Counted from the stretch's first letter, positions 1 to 8,896 are shown. The stretch is DNA of 64,000 bases from Pseudothioglobus sp905182815 (GCF_048087625.1 NZ_CP159805.1:1426001-1490000); one strand, 5' to 3'. Notes: generated from the letters alone by a model not told the origin. Program-made: numbers and translations.

Positions 1-1168
1 TATTATACCAATCAATCATTTGCTGAGCACTTTCACCATATTGGAGTGCCATTTCATTAAGTTTAGCATCAACCTGTTCTTTTTCAGCTTTTATTTCACC
101 ATCTGTTGCAATTTTATTAATTAACAAACCAAGTTTAACTCTTCTTGCCGCTTCCTCTTGAAACATTTCTGCAGGTAATTTACCTTTAGAAGGCATACCT
201 TGCTGCTCCATTCTAGATTCCATATCTTGCTGTAGCTTGAGCGACTCAGCAGAAACGCTGCCTTCAGGCACCTCAAAATCATTTGCATCTAAAAGAACTG
301 AAAATGCGGTGTCTTTATTTTGCTGAACTAATCGAGATTCTAATTCAACTTGCATCTGCTTTGACATTCTCGATTTCATAGTTTCAAAATCTTTTTCACC
401 AAATTTTTTGGCAAATTCATCGTCTCTCTTTACTTCTGTTGGTGAACCTACTTCATTAACAGTAACTTTAAAGATGGCCTCTCTTCCTGCCAGATTTTCT
501 ACATGATAATCTTCCGGAAATGTTGCAGCTACTTCAACGGTTTTTTCAGGCGCGATATCTATAAGACCTTTTTCAAAACCTTCAATCATAGTACCTTTGC
601 CTAAAACAATTTCAAAACCCTCAGCAGCTCCACCTTCAAATGACTCTCCATCTAGCAAGCCTTCAAAATCTACAATTAAACGATCCCCTTCTTTAGATTT
701 TCTCTTGACAGTCTTATATTCAGTTGACCTATCTTGTAGATCTTGAAGAGCTCGTTCCTCATCTTCTTCAGTAACTTTTGAATTAATCTGATCCATAGTC
801 AAGCTTTTTAAAGAGCCCACTTTGATCTCTGGAAACACTTCAAACTCTATTGTATAAATAAAACTTTCTGAATTCTCAGTATCTACATTCACCAATGACG
901 GCTGAGCAGCCGGAGAAACATCTGCATCTTTAAGGGCATCCGCCAAAGTCTCAGTAACAATTTCATTAGCAGCATCGGATTTAGCACTACCGCCAACGCG
1001 TTGACGCAAAATTGCAGCTGGAATTTTTCCTTTCCTAAAGCCATCAATACGAACTTTTGAGGCAAGGCTCTTGATAATTCTTTCTGTTTTTTGATTGAAA
1101 GTGTCTACAGGCAATTCAACCAGAAGGGATCTTTTTAATCCCTCAAGTTTAGTGAGTGAGGTCTTCAT
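1..1168 (-). CDS. tig: Trigger factor, ribosome-associated chaperone (C-terminus cut off by window edge)
   Basis: The reading frame runs from an ATG at 1168 to the left edge without a stop, giving about 389 residues of a family usually 430-450 long, so only the end of the C-terminal arm is missing. The ribosome-docking signature GFRKGKIP lies at residues 43-50, and the FKBP-like prolyl isomerase domain begins near residue 150 (GDRLIVDFEG). Trigger factor binds beside the exit tunnel and shields nascent chains. Acidic and glutamine-rich helices follow, as expected for the substrate-binding arms. In related bacteria clpP, clpX and lon follow; they would lie outside the window. Identification is from motifs and is firm. 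Confidence 0.95.
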   Translation of the reverse strand, partial: MKTSLTKLEGLKRSLLVELPVDTFNQKTERIIKSLASKVRIDGFRKGKIPAAILRQRVGGSAKSDAANEIVTETLADALKDADVSPAAQPSLVNVDTENSESFIYTIEFEVFPEIKVGSLKSLTMDQINSKVTEEDEERALQDLQDRSTEYKTVKRKSKEGDRLIVDFEGLLDGESFEGGAAEGFEIVLGKGTMIEGFEKGLIDIAPEKTVEVAATFPEDYHVENLAGREAIFKVTVNEVGSPTEVKRDDEFAKKFGEKDFETMKSRMSKQMQVELESRLVQQNKDTAFSVLLDANDFEVPEGSVSAESLKLQQDMESRMEQQGMPSKGKLPAEMFQEEAARRVKLGLLINKIATDGEIKAEKEQVDAKLNEMALQYGESAQQMIDWYN

Positions 1169-1204
1169 CTAGTTATAAATCCGTAACTTATTAAAAAAAA
1201 AGAA

Positions 1205-1210
1205 ATTATA
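1205..1210 (-). promoter_or_regulatory. Probable -10 box of the tig promoter
   Basis: The minus strand carries a perfect TATAAT here, about 37 bases upstream of the trigger factor ATG, followed by a T-rich leader. No good -35 box is visible at the usual distance, so the call rests on the -10 box and its position. Confidence 0.5.
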
Positions 1211-1237
1211 CAGGATTTTCTTACCCAAAAAATTGCA

Positions 1238-2347
1238 CTAAAAGCGAGACCCTGTATAGCTTACTTTGTAATCTGATAAAGACAGCCATTCTTGATTTAT
1301 TTCAACCCCCCAACCAGGCTTGTGGATCATCTCAAGACACCCATCAATAATTTTATAGTTTGGGTAAAAAATATTATCTTGCCATGGGTAGTAATCAGGA
1401 CCTTCTATTGAAAACTCCAAATATTTTCCTGGGTTTTTAATAGAGCCCATAATGTGAGCCGAAAAAAGTGTCACTAGAGAAAGGTTTGCTGAATGCAGAG
1501 TTACAGGAAGATTTGCCTTCTCTGCCATCTTTACAACTTCTAGTGTCCTAGTAACGCCTCCCATGTAGCATATATCAGGCTGAACAATATCAACAACCTT
1601 AGTATCAATCATATTACTCCAAACCCTCATATCATTGTCTTGCTCGCCACCACTGATATCAATATCTAGTGAATTTTTAACTTCTCGAGTCCAATCTGGC
1701 TTCCAGTATGGGCAAGGTTCTTCAAAATGACTTACGCCATAATCTTGGAGCATGTGTCCAACTTCAATTGCCTTTTTGGGGCTAAAAGCACTATTTGCAT
1801 CAACAAGCAAAGCAACATCATCTCCTAGAACTTTTCTCACTTCTTTTATAATTGCCTCAGTTCGCCCAGGCCATTGATCAAAATCATGGCCACACTCTTT
1901 TCCAATCCGAAATTTAAATGCGAAATAACCATTTACTTCCTTTAGCGCAAGAAGTCTTTCGGCCTCGGCTTCTGGACTAATCTCTCTCTGCATACTTGAA
2001 GCATAAACTGGAATAGATTGTTTTTCACCGCCCAAAAGCTGGCAAACACTCTTGTTCGAACGCTTAGCTTTAATGTCCCAAAGCGCGGTATCAATTCCAC
2101 TTAAAGCTCTATAAAGGTATGTACCAGGAAACTTATGCTCTCTCTCTAAGACCTCTCTATTTATATCTTCAATGTTAAATCCACTGAGTCCTAAAATATG
2201 AGGAGCAACTTGTCTATGAACTACCTGAGAACTAATATCAGAATTATAGGTAGAGGTTTGACCCCACCCTTCATCGCCCTCATCAGTTCTTATGCGAACT
2301 AAACCGACGTATTCATTCGTAAAAGTTTCAATACTAATTATCTTCAT
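1238..2347 (-). CDS. Mandelate racemase/muconate lactonizing enzyme family protein (probable acid-sugar dehydratase)
   Basis: This is a 369-residue member of the enolase superfamily, which abstracts a proton next to a carboxylate using a Mg2+-bound enediolate. The metal ligands are visible as the Asp of DANSAF, the Glu of FEEPCPY and the Glu of GGEQD. The general bases appear as the Lys of FKFRIG and the His of LHSAN, the latter paired with the Asp of VQPDICYMGG. This His-Asp dyad points to the mandelate racemase subgroup, which includes many sugar-acid dehydratases; the substrate cannot be told. It lies 18 bases downstream of a GMC oxidoreductase on the same strand, so the two probably form an operon that oxidises an alcohol or sugar and then dehydrates the acid. 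That pairing of steps is inference. Confidence 0.85.
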   Translation of the reverse strand: MKIISIETFTNEYVGLVRIRTDEGDEGWGQTSTYNSDISSQVVHRQVAPHILGLSGFNIEDINREVLEREHKFPGTYLYRALSGIDTALWDIKAKRSNKSVCQLLGGEKQSIPVYASSMQREISPEAEAERLLALKEVNGYFAFKFRIGKECGHDFDQWPGRTEAIIKEVRKVLGDDVALLVDANSAFSPKKAIEVGHMLQDYGVSHFEEPCPYWKPDWTREVKNSLDIDISGGEQDNDMRVWSNMIDTKVVDIVQPDICYMGGVTRTLEVVKMAEKANLPVTLHSANLSLVTLFSAHIMGSIKNPGKYLEFSIEGPDYYPWQDNIFYPNYKIIDGCLEMIHKPGWGVEINQEWLSLSDYKVSYTGSRF

Positions 2348-2365
2348 AAGGATTCTTTAATAACT

Positions 2366-3988
2366 TTAATTATTTTCTGCACTTGCTAATATTAAATCTG
2401 ATGCTTTTTCACCAACCATGATTGTTGCGGCGTTAATATTACCACAAACTATTTGAGGAAATATTGAGGCATCTGCCACTCTCAGATTTTTGATGCCATG
2501 AACCCTCAGATTGCTATCAACAACATTTTTCAGTGGATTAGGGCCCATTTGGCAAGTACCACAAGGATGAAAAACAGTCCAAACAGTATCTTTAATATGC
2601 TGGATCATTTGCTCATCAGTCTGACATGCCTGCCCAGGACGAAACTCTTCTCCAATAACTTCTCTAAAACTATCAGTTTTAGCCAACTTCCTAAGGACCT
2701 TAACCCCCTCTAATAAATCTCTGATGTCATCTTTATGAGAAAGATAGTTAGGTTCAATGATTGGAGGTTTTAATGGGTTATTACTTTCAATATGAACTCT
2801 TCCCCTTGAAAGAGGGCTACAACTTGAAATTCCAAATAACATTGCTGAAAAGGGATCTGGGCTCATCATTGCCCTTTTTTCAGGAGATTCCAGAGAGTAA
2901 CTGACGGGCGAAAAATAAAGCTGGATATTGGGCTTCTCAAGACCATCACGTGTCTTAATGAATCCTCCTGATTGATTAACACTTAAACTCAGTGGCCCTC
3001 TTCTTGTAATAATATATCTTAGACCCTGATATATCTTTCCTAGAAATGGCCTTAACTGATCATTTAGGGTTGGTACTTTGCTTTTATAAAAATAACTAAC
3101 CCCCAAATGGTCTTGTAGGTTTTCTCCAACAGCTGGACTATCATGAATTAAAGAAACTGTAGCTTTATCTAAAACATCTTTTGGGCCTACTCCTGATAGC
3201 TGAAGAAGCTGAGGAGAATTAATTGATCCTGCGCTTAATATAACTTCACATGAAGCCATCACTTGATGAATCTTACCTGACTTAATATACTCAACTCCAT
3301 AGGCCTTTTTATCTTTAATTAATACTCTTGAAACCAAAGCATTTTTAATAATAGTAAGATTAGTACGACTCTTTATTGGCCACAAGTAAGCTCTTGAGGA
3401 GGACATTCGCTGACCCTTATGAGTTGTGATTTGAAAGTTGCCAACTCCTTCCTGATTTTTTCCATTCATATCTCTATTAAGATTAATACCAATCTCTTGA
3501 GCTGCAGATAAAAAATTCTTACATAATGGGTGTAACTGGTCAGACACCTCCGAGACATTTAATGGCCCATCACCGCCTCTAAAACTATCAGCACCATTTT
3601 GCCAAGATTCCATTTTCTTGAAGTAGGGCAGAACATCATTATATGACCAGCCTGTATTCCCCATCTCAGACCACTGGTCAAAATCTTTATGATTTCCTCT
3701 CACATAAACCATTGCATTAATTGAGCTAGATCCGCCCAAAACCTTTCCTCTTGGCCAATAACTTGGCTTATTATCAGCTTCTGGACTTGGCTTTGTCATA
3801 TACATCCAATTAACAGCTTTTTGATGGTAGGTCACCCCATATCCAATTGGCATTTGGATAAAGAATCGACGATCTGAACCACCGGCCTCTATTAGCAAAA
3901 CGTTATTAGATGAGTTTTTACTGAGCCTATTTGCAAGGACACAGCCGGCGGAGCCGGCCCCTACAATTATGTAGTCATAATTAGACAT
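2366..3988 (-). CDS. GMC-family FAD oxidoreductase (choline dehydrogenase-like)
   Basis: The 540-residue protein begins with the FAD-binding YDYIIVGAGSAGCVLANRL motif. It carries GMC signature 1 (GKVLGGSSSINAMVYVRG) near residues 80-97 and signature 2 (GSINSPQLLQLSGVGP) near 255. The C-terminal FHPCGTCQMG and NAATIMVGEKASDLI segments include the active-site His and Asn. Length and motifs fit the BetA/alcohol dehydrogenase branch. Choline oxidation is possible given the betaine transporter nearby, but no BetB or BetI is next to it, and its operon partner is an enolase-superfamily enzyme, so another primary alcohol is as likely. I therefore give no gene symbol. Confidence 0.88.
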   Translation of the reverse strand: MSNYDYIIVGAGSAGCVLANRLSKNSSNNVLLIEAGGSDRRFFIQMPIGYGVTYHQKAVNWMYMTKPSPEADNKPSYWPRGKVLGGSSSINAMVYVRGNHKDFDQWSEMGNTGWSYNDVLPYFKKMESWQNGADSFRGGDGPLNVSEVSDQLHPLCKNFLSAAQEIGINLNRDMNGKNQEGVGNFQITTHKGQRMSSSRAYLWPIKSRTNLTIIKNALVSRVLIKDKKAYGVEYIKSGKIHQVMASCEVILSAGSINSPQLLQLSGVGPKDVLDKATVSLIHDSPAVGENLQDHLGVSYFYKSKVPTLNDQLRPFLGKIYQGLRYIITRRGPLSLSVNQSGGFIKTRDGLEKPNIQLYFSPVSYSLESPEKRAMMSPDPFSAMLFGISSCSPLSRGRVHIESNNPLKPPIIEPNYLSHKDDIRDLLEGVKVLRKLAKTDSFREVIGEEFRPGQACQTDEQMIQHIKDTVWTVFHPCGTCQMGPNPLKNVVDSNLRVHGIKNLRVADASIFPQIVCGNINAATIMVGEKASDLILASAENN

Positions 3989-4102
3989 AAATTAGAAGTA
4001 AATTAGAAGTAATAGGGCCATTTGATAATCAAAATTTAAAATACCTAACATCGTCATTATATTGAAATCAAATACAAATAACAAAATAATCTATATACTC
4101 AT

Positions 4103-4864
4103 ATGCATTATTTTGGCAATTCTTTAAAGATCATTTCTGACCCATCAATATATTTATTAATTTTAATTTCAGGAGCATTTACTGCAGCATTTGTCCAGGG
4201 AGCTAGTGGCTTTGGAAGTGGTCTTGTTCTTAATGCATTTTGGCTTCACATAATGGAACCTGCTATCGCAATTCCATTAAATATAATTACTTGCTTATTG
4301 ATATCGGGTTGGCCATTATTTAAATTAAGAAAAACTCTTGATTTTTCAAAACTGAGACCATTTGTTATTTCTGGTTTAATTGGTATACCCCTTGGTATGC
4401 TTCTTCTAAAAACTACTGACCCAAGATTATTTAAAATATCTATTGGCATTTTTTTAGTTTTCTATGCAATATTAATATTTAAAAATAATAACCTATCCGT
4501 TAAAGTTAACAACAATAAATTAATTGATTGTTTTATAGGATTGATAAGTGGATTTATGGGCGGCTTTGCAGCGCTTGGAGGAATATTTCCAACAATTTGG
4601 GTTAGTCTGCAGAAATTACCAAAAAATACTCAGCGAGGAACTTATGAACCTTTTATTTTTATAACAAGCATTATGGCAGTTATAAGTTTTGCTATCGCTG
4701 GCCTATTTACATTGCAAATATTTTATGACCTTCTTTTGACTATTCCAGCTTTAATTATTGGCTCTTTTCTTGGCATGAAAATCTATCATGTTATTGATGG
4801 CGAGGTGTTTCAAAAAACAATTCTAGGATTAATTTTTATAGCAGGAATAGTTTTATTAATTTAA
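4103..4864 (+). CDS. TauE/SafE-family membrane transporter
   Basis: The protein has 253 residues, is strongly hydrophobic with about eight membrane segments, and has two glycine-rich half repeats (GASGFGSGLVLNAF near residue 33 and GFMGGFAALGGIFPTIW near 150). This internal duplication is typical of TauE/SafE (DUF81) permeases, which export sulfite, sulfoacetate or other organic anions. It is divergent from the GMC/enolase pair and reads towards the proXWV-like cluster. No clear Shine-Dalgarno precedes the chosen ATG, so the start is uncertain by a few codons. The substrate is unknown. Confidence 0.78.
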   Translation: MHYFGNSLKIISDPSIYLLILISGAFTAAFVQGASGFGSGLVLNAFWLHIMEPAIAIPLNIITCLLISGWPLFKLRKTLDFSKLRPFVISGLIGIPLGMLLLKTTDPRLFKISIGIFLVFYAILIFKNNNLSVKVNNNKLIDCFIGLISGFMGGFAALGGIFPTIWVSLQKLPKNTQRGTYEPFIFITSIMAVISFAIAGLFTLQIFYDLLLTIPALIIGSFLGMKIYHVIDGEVFQKTILGLIFIAGIVLLI

Positions 4865-4927
4865 TATTTCCTATTAATATGTGTTTTTAATCATCGAATA
4901 TAATTCAACTTGCACTGAAATTTTATA

Positions 4928-4969
4928 TATACTAAAAATCAATCCTTATATTTAATAAGGATTTTGTTT
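4928..4969 (+). promoter_or_regulatory. proX promoter -10 box and 5'-terminal leader hairpin
   Basis: A TATACT -10 box at 4928-4933 would place the transcript start near 4940. At once a perfect 9-bp hairpin follows, arms AATCCTTAT (4941-4949) and ATAAGGATT (4955-4963) around a 5-base loop, then a T-rich run. It ends 24 bases before the proX ATG, with a strong AAGGAG site between. It could be a 5' mRNA stabiliser, a leader attenuator, or the terminator of the upstream transporter gene. Confidence 0.5.
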
Positions 4970-4987
4970 TAAACCTAAGGAGAAAAA

Positions 4988-6004
4988 ATGAAACTAATAA
5001 ATAAACTATTAGCTATCTCAGCTATTTCAGTTGCTCTAATGCCAGGAGTTGTTAGTGCTGACTGCGGTAAGGCAAGACTAGCTGATTTTGACTGGAGTAG
5101 TGCTAATATTCATACTGCTATTGCTGGCTTCATCTTAGAGCATGGTTATGGGTGTGAAGTTAGTATAACTAAAGGAAGTACAACACCTATTATGGCTGCG
5201 CACTATGATGGACAGCTTGATGTAGTTACTGAGCTTTGGTATGACAACATTAAAGATACTTTTGATGGTCATGAAGCAGATGGAACTGTGAGAAACCTAG
5301 GAGTAAATACTCCTGACTCTCAGCAAGCATTCTATGTTGATAGAGCAACTGCTGATAAGTACAATCTTACAAATGTTCTAGATATGAATAGGCCAGAAAT
5401 TGCTGCGTTATTCAGTGATCCTGAAAACCCATCAATGGGAAGAATGACAAGCTGTATTGGTGGCTGGACTTGCTACACAATTAATCTTGTTAAACAAAAA
5501 GCTTATGGACTAGATAAATACTATACTAACTTTGATCCAGGTTCAGGTGGAGCACTAGATGCAGCAATTGCAGGTGCGTTTGCTAAAAAGCAACCAATCT
5601 TTACTTACTATTGGGCGCCAACTGGTCTAATGGGTAAGGTTGATCTAGTTAGACTAGCAGAGCCTCCATTTAACTCTGAGTGCTGGGCATCTATGCAAGT
5701 TGTTGTTGAAGACATCAAAGCCAATGGTGAGGATGCATGGGTACCTACTTGTGGAGTTGAGTACAGAGACATGTCACTAGACAAGTCAGTTCTTTCTTCA
5801 TGGGCGGATTCACACCCTGCAGAGACTGCATTTTTAGAAGCTTATAGCATACCAACTGCGCAAGTTAACAGACTACTTGCATTCTATGAAGATGAGTCAG
5901 ATGGTGATATGGAGCTAACTGCAATGGAGTACTTAGCGAATGATGATTCATGGAAATCTTGGGTACCAGCAGACGTTGCTGCTAAAGTATCTGGAGCTCT
6001 ATAA
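4988..6004 (+). CDS. proX: Glycine betaine/quaternary amine ABC transporter, substrate-binding protein
   Basis: The protein has 338 residues with a Sec signal peptide (cleavage near VVSA-DCG, residue 24) and the OpuAC/ProX fold. Three tryptophans at residues 84 (TELWYDN), 160 (IGGWTC) and 209 (YYWAPTG) match the spacing of the aromatic box that cages the trimethylammonium group in E. coli ProX, supporting a betaine-like ligand. Start choice is firm: AAGGAG sits six bases upstream. It is followed by a terminator hairpin and then by the permease and ATPase genes, an arrangement that would give more binding protein than membrane parts. The exact ligand (glycine betaine, carnitine, gamma-butyrobetaine, proline betaine) cannot be read from sequence. 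Confidence 0.9.
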   Translation: MKLINKLLAISAISVALMPGVVSADCGKARLADFDWSSANIHTAIAGFILEHGYGCEVSITKGSTTPIMAAHYDGQLDVVTELWYDNIKDTFDGHEADGTVRNLGVNTPDSQQAFYVDRATADKYNLTNVLDMNRPEIAALFSDPENPSMGRMTSCIGGWTCYTINLVKQKAYGLDKYYTNFDPGSGGALDAAIAGAFAKKQPIFTYYWAPTGLMGKVDLVRLAEPPFNSECWASMQVVVEDIKANGEDAWVPTCGVEYRDMSLDKSVLSSWADSHPAETAFLEAYSIPTAQVNRLLAFYEDESDGDMELTAMEYLANDDSWKSWVPADVAAKVSGAL

Positions 6005-6020
6005 GTTAATCTTAATATAA

Positions 6021-6049
6021 AAAAGAGCTCACTTGTGAGCTCTTTTTTT
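6021..6049 (+). terminator. Intrinsic terminator/attenuator after proX
   Basis: A perfect 11-bp stem (6021-6031 with 6036-6046) closes a CTTG loop and runs into a T tract. It lies 17 bases after the proX stop and 14 before the permease start, inside the transporter operon. It probably stops most transcripts after proX and lets a fraction read through. Confidence 0.85.
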
Positions 6050-6062
6050 CATCAAAATAATT

Positions 6063-7064
6063 ATGATAAGAAAAATTCTCACATACTTTACATTTCCAAT
6101 ATTCTTTGTATGGCTTTTAGTCGTCAGTTATAACTCATCAAAAAGAAAGCCCGATAGTGTTATGGAGCTTTTTACTGATTTAAGTTGGCTCTATGATTGG
6201 CCTAAATGGTTAGATATTCCTCTAATGAAATGGATTAATGACGGCTTTAAGGTCTTTAATGAAAAATATGGAATTTACTTCGAAGTAATCAACGATTTTC
6301 TTCTTGGTGCAATTCTATCTCTTAAGAAATTCTTAATCGTTCTACCTTGGCCAGTAGTCATTGCACTCGTTGTTGCAGTTGTTTTCTTTTCTAGTGGCAG
6401 AAAAATAGGAACCACCGTTTTTGTTGGTTTTTGTACATTTTTTATAGGCTTCCTACATCCAAAGTTTTGGGATAAAGCTATAGAAACAACCTCTATTATG
6501 ATAATTGGAATTATTATTTGTATTATTATTGGTATTCCATTGGGTATTGCAATGTCTCGAAATAATAAAGTTCGAAATGCAATACTGCCAGTTCTTGATT
6601 TAATGCAAACAATCCCAAGCTTCTGTTACCTAATCCCAGGAATTATGCTGTTTGGATTGGGCGCTGTTCCAGCAATTATTGCAACTGTTATTTATGCTGT
6701 TCCTCCATTAGTTCGATTGACTGATCTTGGAATTACTCTGGTTGATACCGAAGTTATCGAAGCAGCTGAAGCATTTGGGGCTAGCCCCAAACAAAAATTA
6801 CTTGGAGTACAGTTACCTCTTGCCCTTCCGAACATTATGCAAGGAATCAACCAGTGCACAATGATGGCACTAGCTATGGTTGTCATTGCCTCAATGATTG
6901 GAACTCGAGGCCTTGGTGATGAAGTTTTACTGGGACTTCAACAGCTAAATGTTGGAAAAGCAACTGAAGCCGGTCTCGCAATTGTTCTATTAGCAATTGT
7001 GTTAGATAGAATTACGCAGGCTTATGGTAAAAGAATACAAGATAGAAATAAACCACCAGAATAA
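6063..7064 (+). CDS. proW: Glycine betaine-type ABC transporter, permease subunit
   Basis: This 333-residue inner-membrane protein has a hydrophobic N-terminal part and a BPD-type permease core from about residue 140. The EAA loop that contacts the ATPase is seen as EAAEAFGASPKQKLLGVQLP near residue 237. Length is close to E. coli ProW (354). No Shine-Dalgarno is visible before the ATG, which stands just after the terminator hairpin, so both transcription and translation of this subunit are probably kept lower than those of the binding protein. The ATPase gene starts 9 bases downstream. Confidence 0.92.
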   Translation: MIRKILTYFTFPIFFVWLLVVSYNSSKRKPDSVMELFTDLSWLYDWPKWLDIPLMKWINDGFKVFNEKYGIYFEVINDFLLGAILSLKKFLIVLPWPVVIALVVAVVFFSSGRKIGTTVFVGFCTFFIGFLHPKFWDKAIETTSIMIIGIIICIIIGIPLGIAMSRNNKVRNAILPVLDLMQTIPSFCYLIPGIMLFGLGAVPAIIATVIYAVPPLVRLTDLGITLVDTEVIEAAEAFGASPKQKLLGVQLPLALPNIMQGINQCTMMALAMVVIASMIGTRGLGDEVLLGLQQLNVGKATEAGLAIVLLAIVLDRITQAYGKRIQDRNKPPE

Positions 7065-7073
7065 ACCCCTATT

Positions 7074-8108
7074 ATGTCAAAAATCGAAATTAAAAATATT
7101 TATAAAATATTTGGTCCCAAGCCTGACCAGGTTTTATCAATGGTCCAAAACGGGGCAGATAAAGAACAAGTTCTAGAAGAGACTGGACATACTGTTGGCT
7201 TAGATAACGTTTCATTATCTATCGAAGAAGGTGAAATTTTTGTTTGCATGGGCCTATCTGGCTCAGGTAAGTCAACTTTGATTAGGCATATTAATAGATT
7301 AATTGATCCTACTGCAGGACAAGTTCTTGTAAATGATGTAGACGTATTAAGTTTAGATGAGAAAGAAATTTTAGAATTTAGAAAAAAAACCATGAGTATG
7401 GTTTTCCAGCGCTTTGGATTATTCCCTCACAAGACAATCATTGAAAATGTGGCTTATGGACTTGAAATTCAGGAGGTTCCTGAAGAAAAGAGAAAAGAAA
7501 TTGCTCAAGGTCAAATTGATGCTGTAGGGCTCCAAGGATTTGAGAACCAATACCCAGCTCAACTTTCTGGCGGAATGCAGCAAAGAGTTGGACTTGCAAG
7601 GGCTCTTGCAACTGACCCACAAATCCTTCTAATGGACGAAGCGTTTAGCGCTTTAGATCCTTTGATTAGAAGTGAAATGCAATCCCAACTTGTTGACCTT
7701 CAATCGAAACTTAAAAAAACGATTGTCTTTATAACCCATGACCTTGATGAATCGCTTAAACTTGGCGATCATATAGGAATCCTAAATGGCGGACGATTGG
7801 TTCAAGTTGGTCGCCCAGAAGATATTATCCTCAATCCAGCGGATGATTACGTTAAAGCTTTTGTTAAAGACGTTAATCGCTCAAAAGTTTTAAGAGCTAA
7901 GACTGTAATGACAAAAATTGATAAATTTGATACCTCCGGCATTAACCCATCATCAACATACAAGTATGATGAAGATACTTTTATTGAAGAACTAGTCCCT
8001 AAGGTTTTGAAAGATAGATCAACTATTGAAGTTATTGATAAAAATGGAAGCACAACTGGATACATCTCATCTGACGAACTCTCTGAAGCCTTAACAAAAA
8101 CAAAGTAA
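7074..8108 (+). CDS. proV: Glycine betaine-type ABC transporter, ATP-binding subunit
   Basis: The 344-residue ATPase shows Walker A GLSGSGKST near residue 61, the Q-loop, the signature LSGGMQQRVGLARALA near 163, Walker B ILLMDEAFSALDP near 183 and the H-loop FITHDLDE. These place it in the ProV/OpuAA family. After about residue 270 only some 75 residues remain, ending in a CBS-like strand pattern (TIEVIDKNGSTTGYIS), whereas ProV and OpuAA carry two full CBS domains (about 400 residues). The ionic-strength sensing module therefore appears shortened. Its TAA overlaps the ATG of the next gene by one base, so translation is probably coupled. Confidence 0.93.
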   Translation: MSKIEIKNIYKIFGPKPDQVLSMVQNGADKEQVLEETGHTVGLDNVSLSIEEGEIFVCMGLSGSGKSTLIRHINRLIDPTAGQVLVNDVDVLSLDEKEILEFRKKTMSMVFQRFGLFPHKTIIENVAYGLEIQEVPEEKRKEIAQGQIDAVGLQGFENQYPAQLSGGMQQRVGLARALATDPQILLMDEAFSALDPLIRSEMQSQLVDLQSKLKKTIVFITHDLDESLKLGDHIGILNGGRLVQVGRPEDIILNPADDYVKAFVKDVNRSKVLRAKTVMTKIDKFDTSGINPSSTYKYDEDTFIEELVPKVLKDRSTIEVIDKNGSTTGYISSDELSEALTKTK

Positions 8109-8896
8109 TGTCTCAGGGTAATTTTGCAAGTAAAAATATAATCATTTCAGCCTCAGCTGATGGACTTGGCTGGTGTATGGCTAATGTTTTGATAGATCAA
8201 GGCCACACAGTTTACTTATCTGACATTAATCAGCAAAAAATTGATGAAATTCATAAGCATCCGCTTTTCAATAAAAGGGTATTTATTGAAAATGTTAACG
8301 CTGGGAATCCGGAGTCAGTTAAGTCTTACTTTAAAGCCCTTTCTCAAAAAGTTACACGCATTGATGTTCTCATAAATAATGTTGGTATTGCTGGTCCCAC
8401 TGGACCAATGGAAGATTTAACCATCGAGGACTGGAGGCAAACGATAGATATAAATTTAAATAGCCACTTCTACTTCACTAAGTTTGCAATTCCGCTTTTA
8501 AAGAAGAATAAGGGGGGCTCAATTATTAATCTATCTTCAACAGCTGGACTATTTGGATTTCCACTAAGGACTCCTTACGCTGCTAGTAAATGGGCCATCA
8601 TTGGAATTACAAAGTCACTCGCCATGGAGCTCGGTGAATTCGATATTAGAGTAAACGCGATTTGCCCAGGGTCAGTATCAGGCGATAGAATTAATCGTGT
8701 TATTAAAGCAAGAGCCAAATCAATAGGCTCTTCTGAAAATGAGGTAAAAGAAGACTATGAGGCAATGGTTTCTCTTAAAACATTTGTAGATAAAGAAGAT
8801 ATAGCAAACATGGCAAGTTTTTTAATATCAAATGAAGCAAGCAAAATTTCTGGTCAAATAATGACAGTCGACGGCAACACAGAGAGAATGGGTTAA
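8108..8896 (+). CDS. Short-chain dehydrogenase/reductase
   Basis: The 262-residue protein has the classical SDR layout: a nucleotide-binding turn SASADGLG at residues 14-21, NNVG at 90-93, catalytic Ser144, Tyr157 and Lys161 (YAASK), and a C-terminal GQIMTVDGN. The first glycine of the usual TGxxxGxG turn is alanine here. The Asp after the second strand (LSD) suggests NAD rather than NADP. It is translationally coupled to proV and so probably oxidises the hydroxyl of an imported compound or its product. A 3-hydroxyl of a carnitine-like substrate is an attractive guess but is not shown by sequence. Confidence 0.87.
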   Translation: MSQGNFASKNIIISASADGLGWCMANVLIDQGHTVYLSDINQQKIDEIHKHPLFNKRVFIENVNAGNPESVKSYFKALSQKVTRIDVLINNVGIAGPTGPMEDLTIEDWRQTIDINLNSHFYFTKFAIPLLKKNKGGSIINLSSTAGLFGFPLRTPYAASKWAIIGITKSLAMELGEFDIRVNAICPGSVSGDRINRVIKARAKSIGSSENEVKEDYEAMVSLKTFVDKEDIANMASFLISNEASKISGQIMTVDGNTERMG

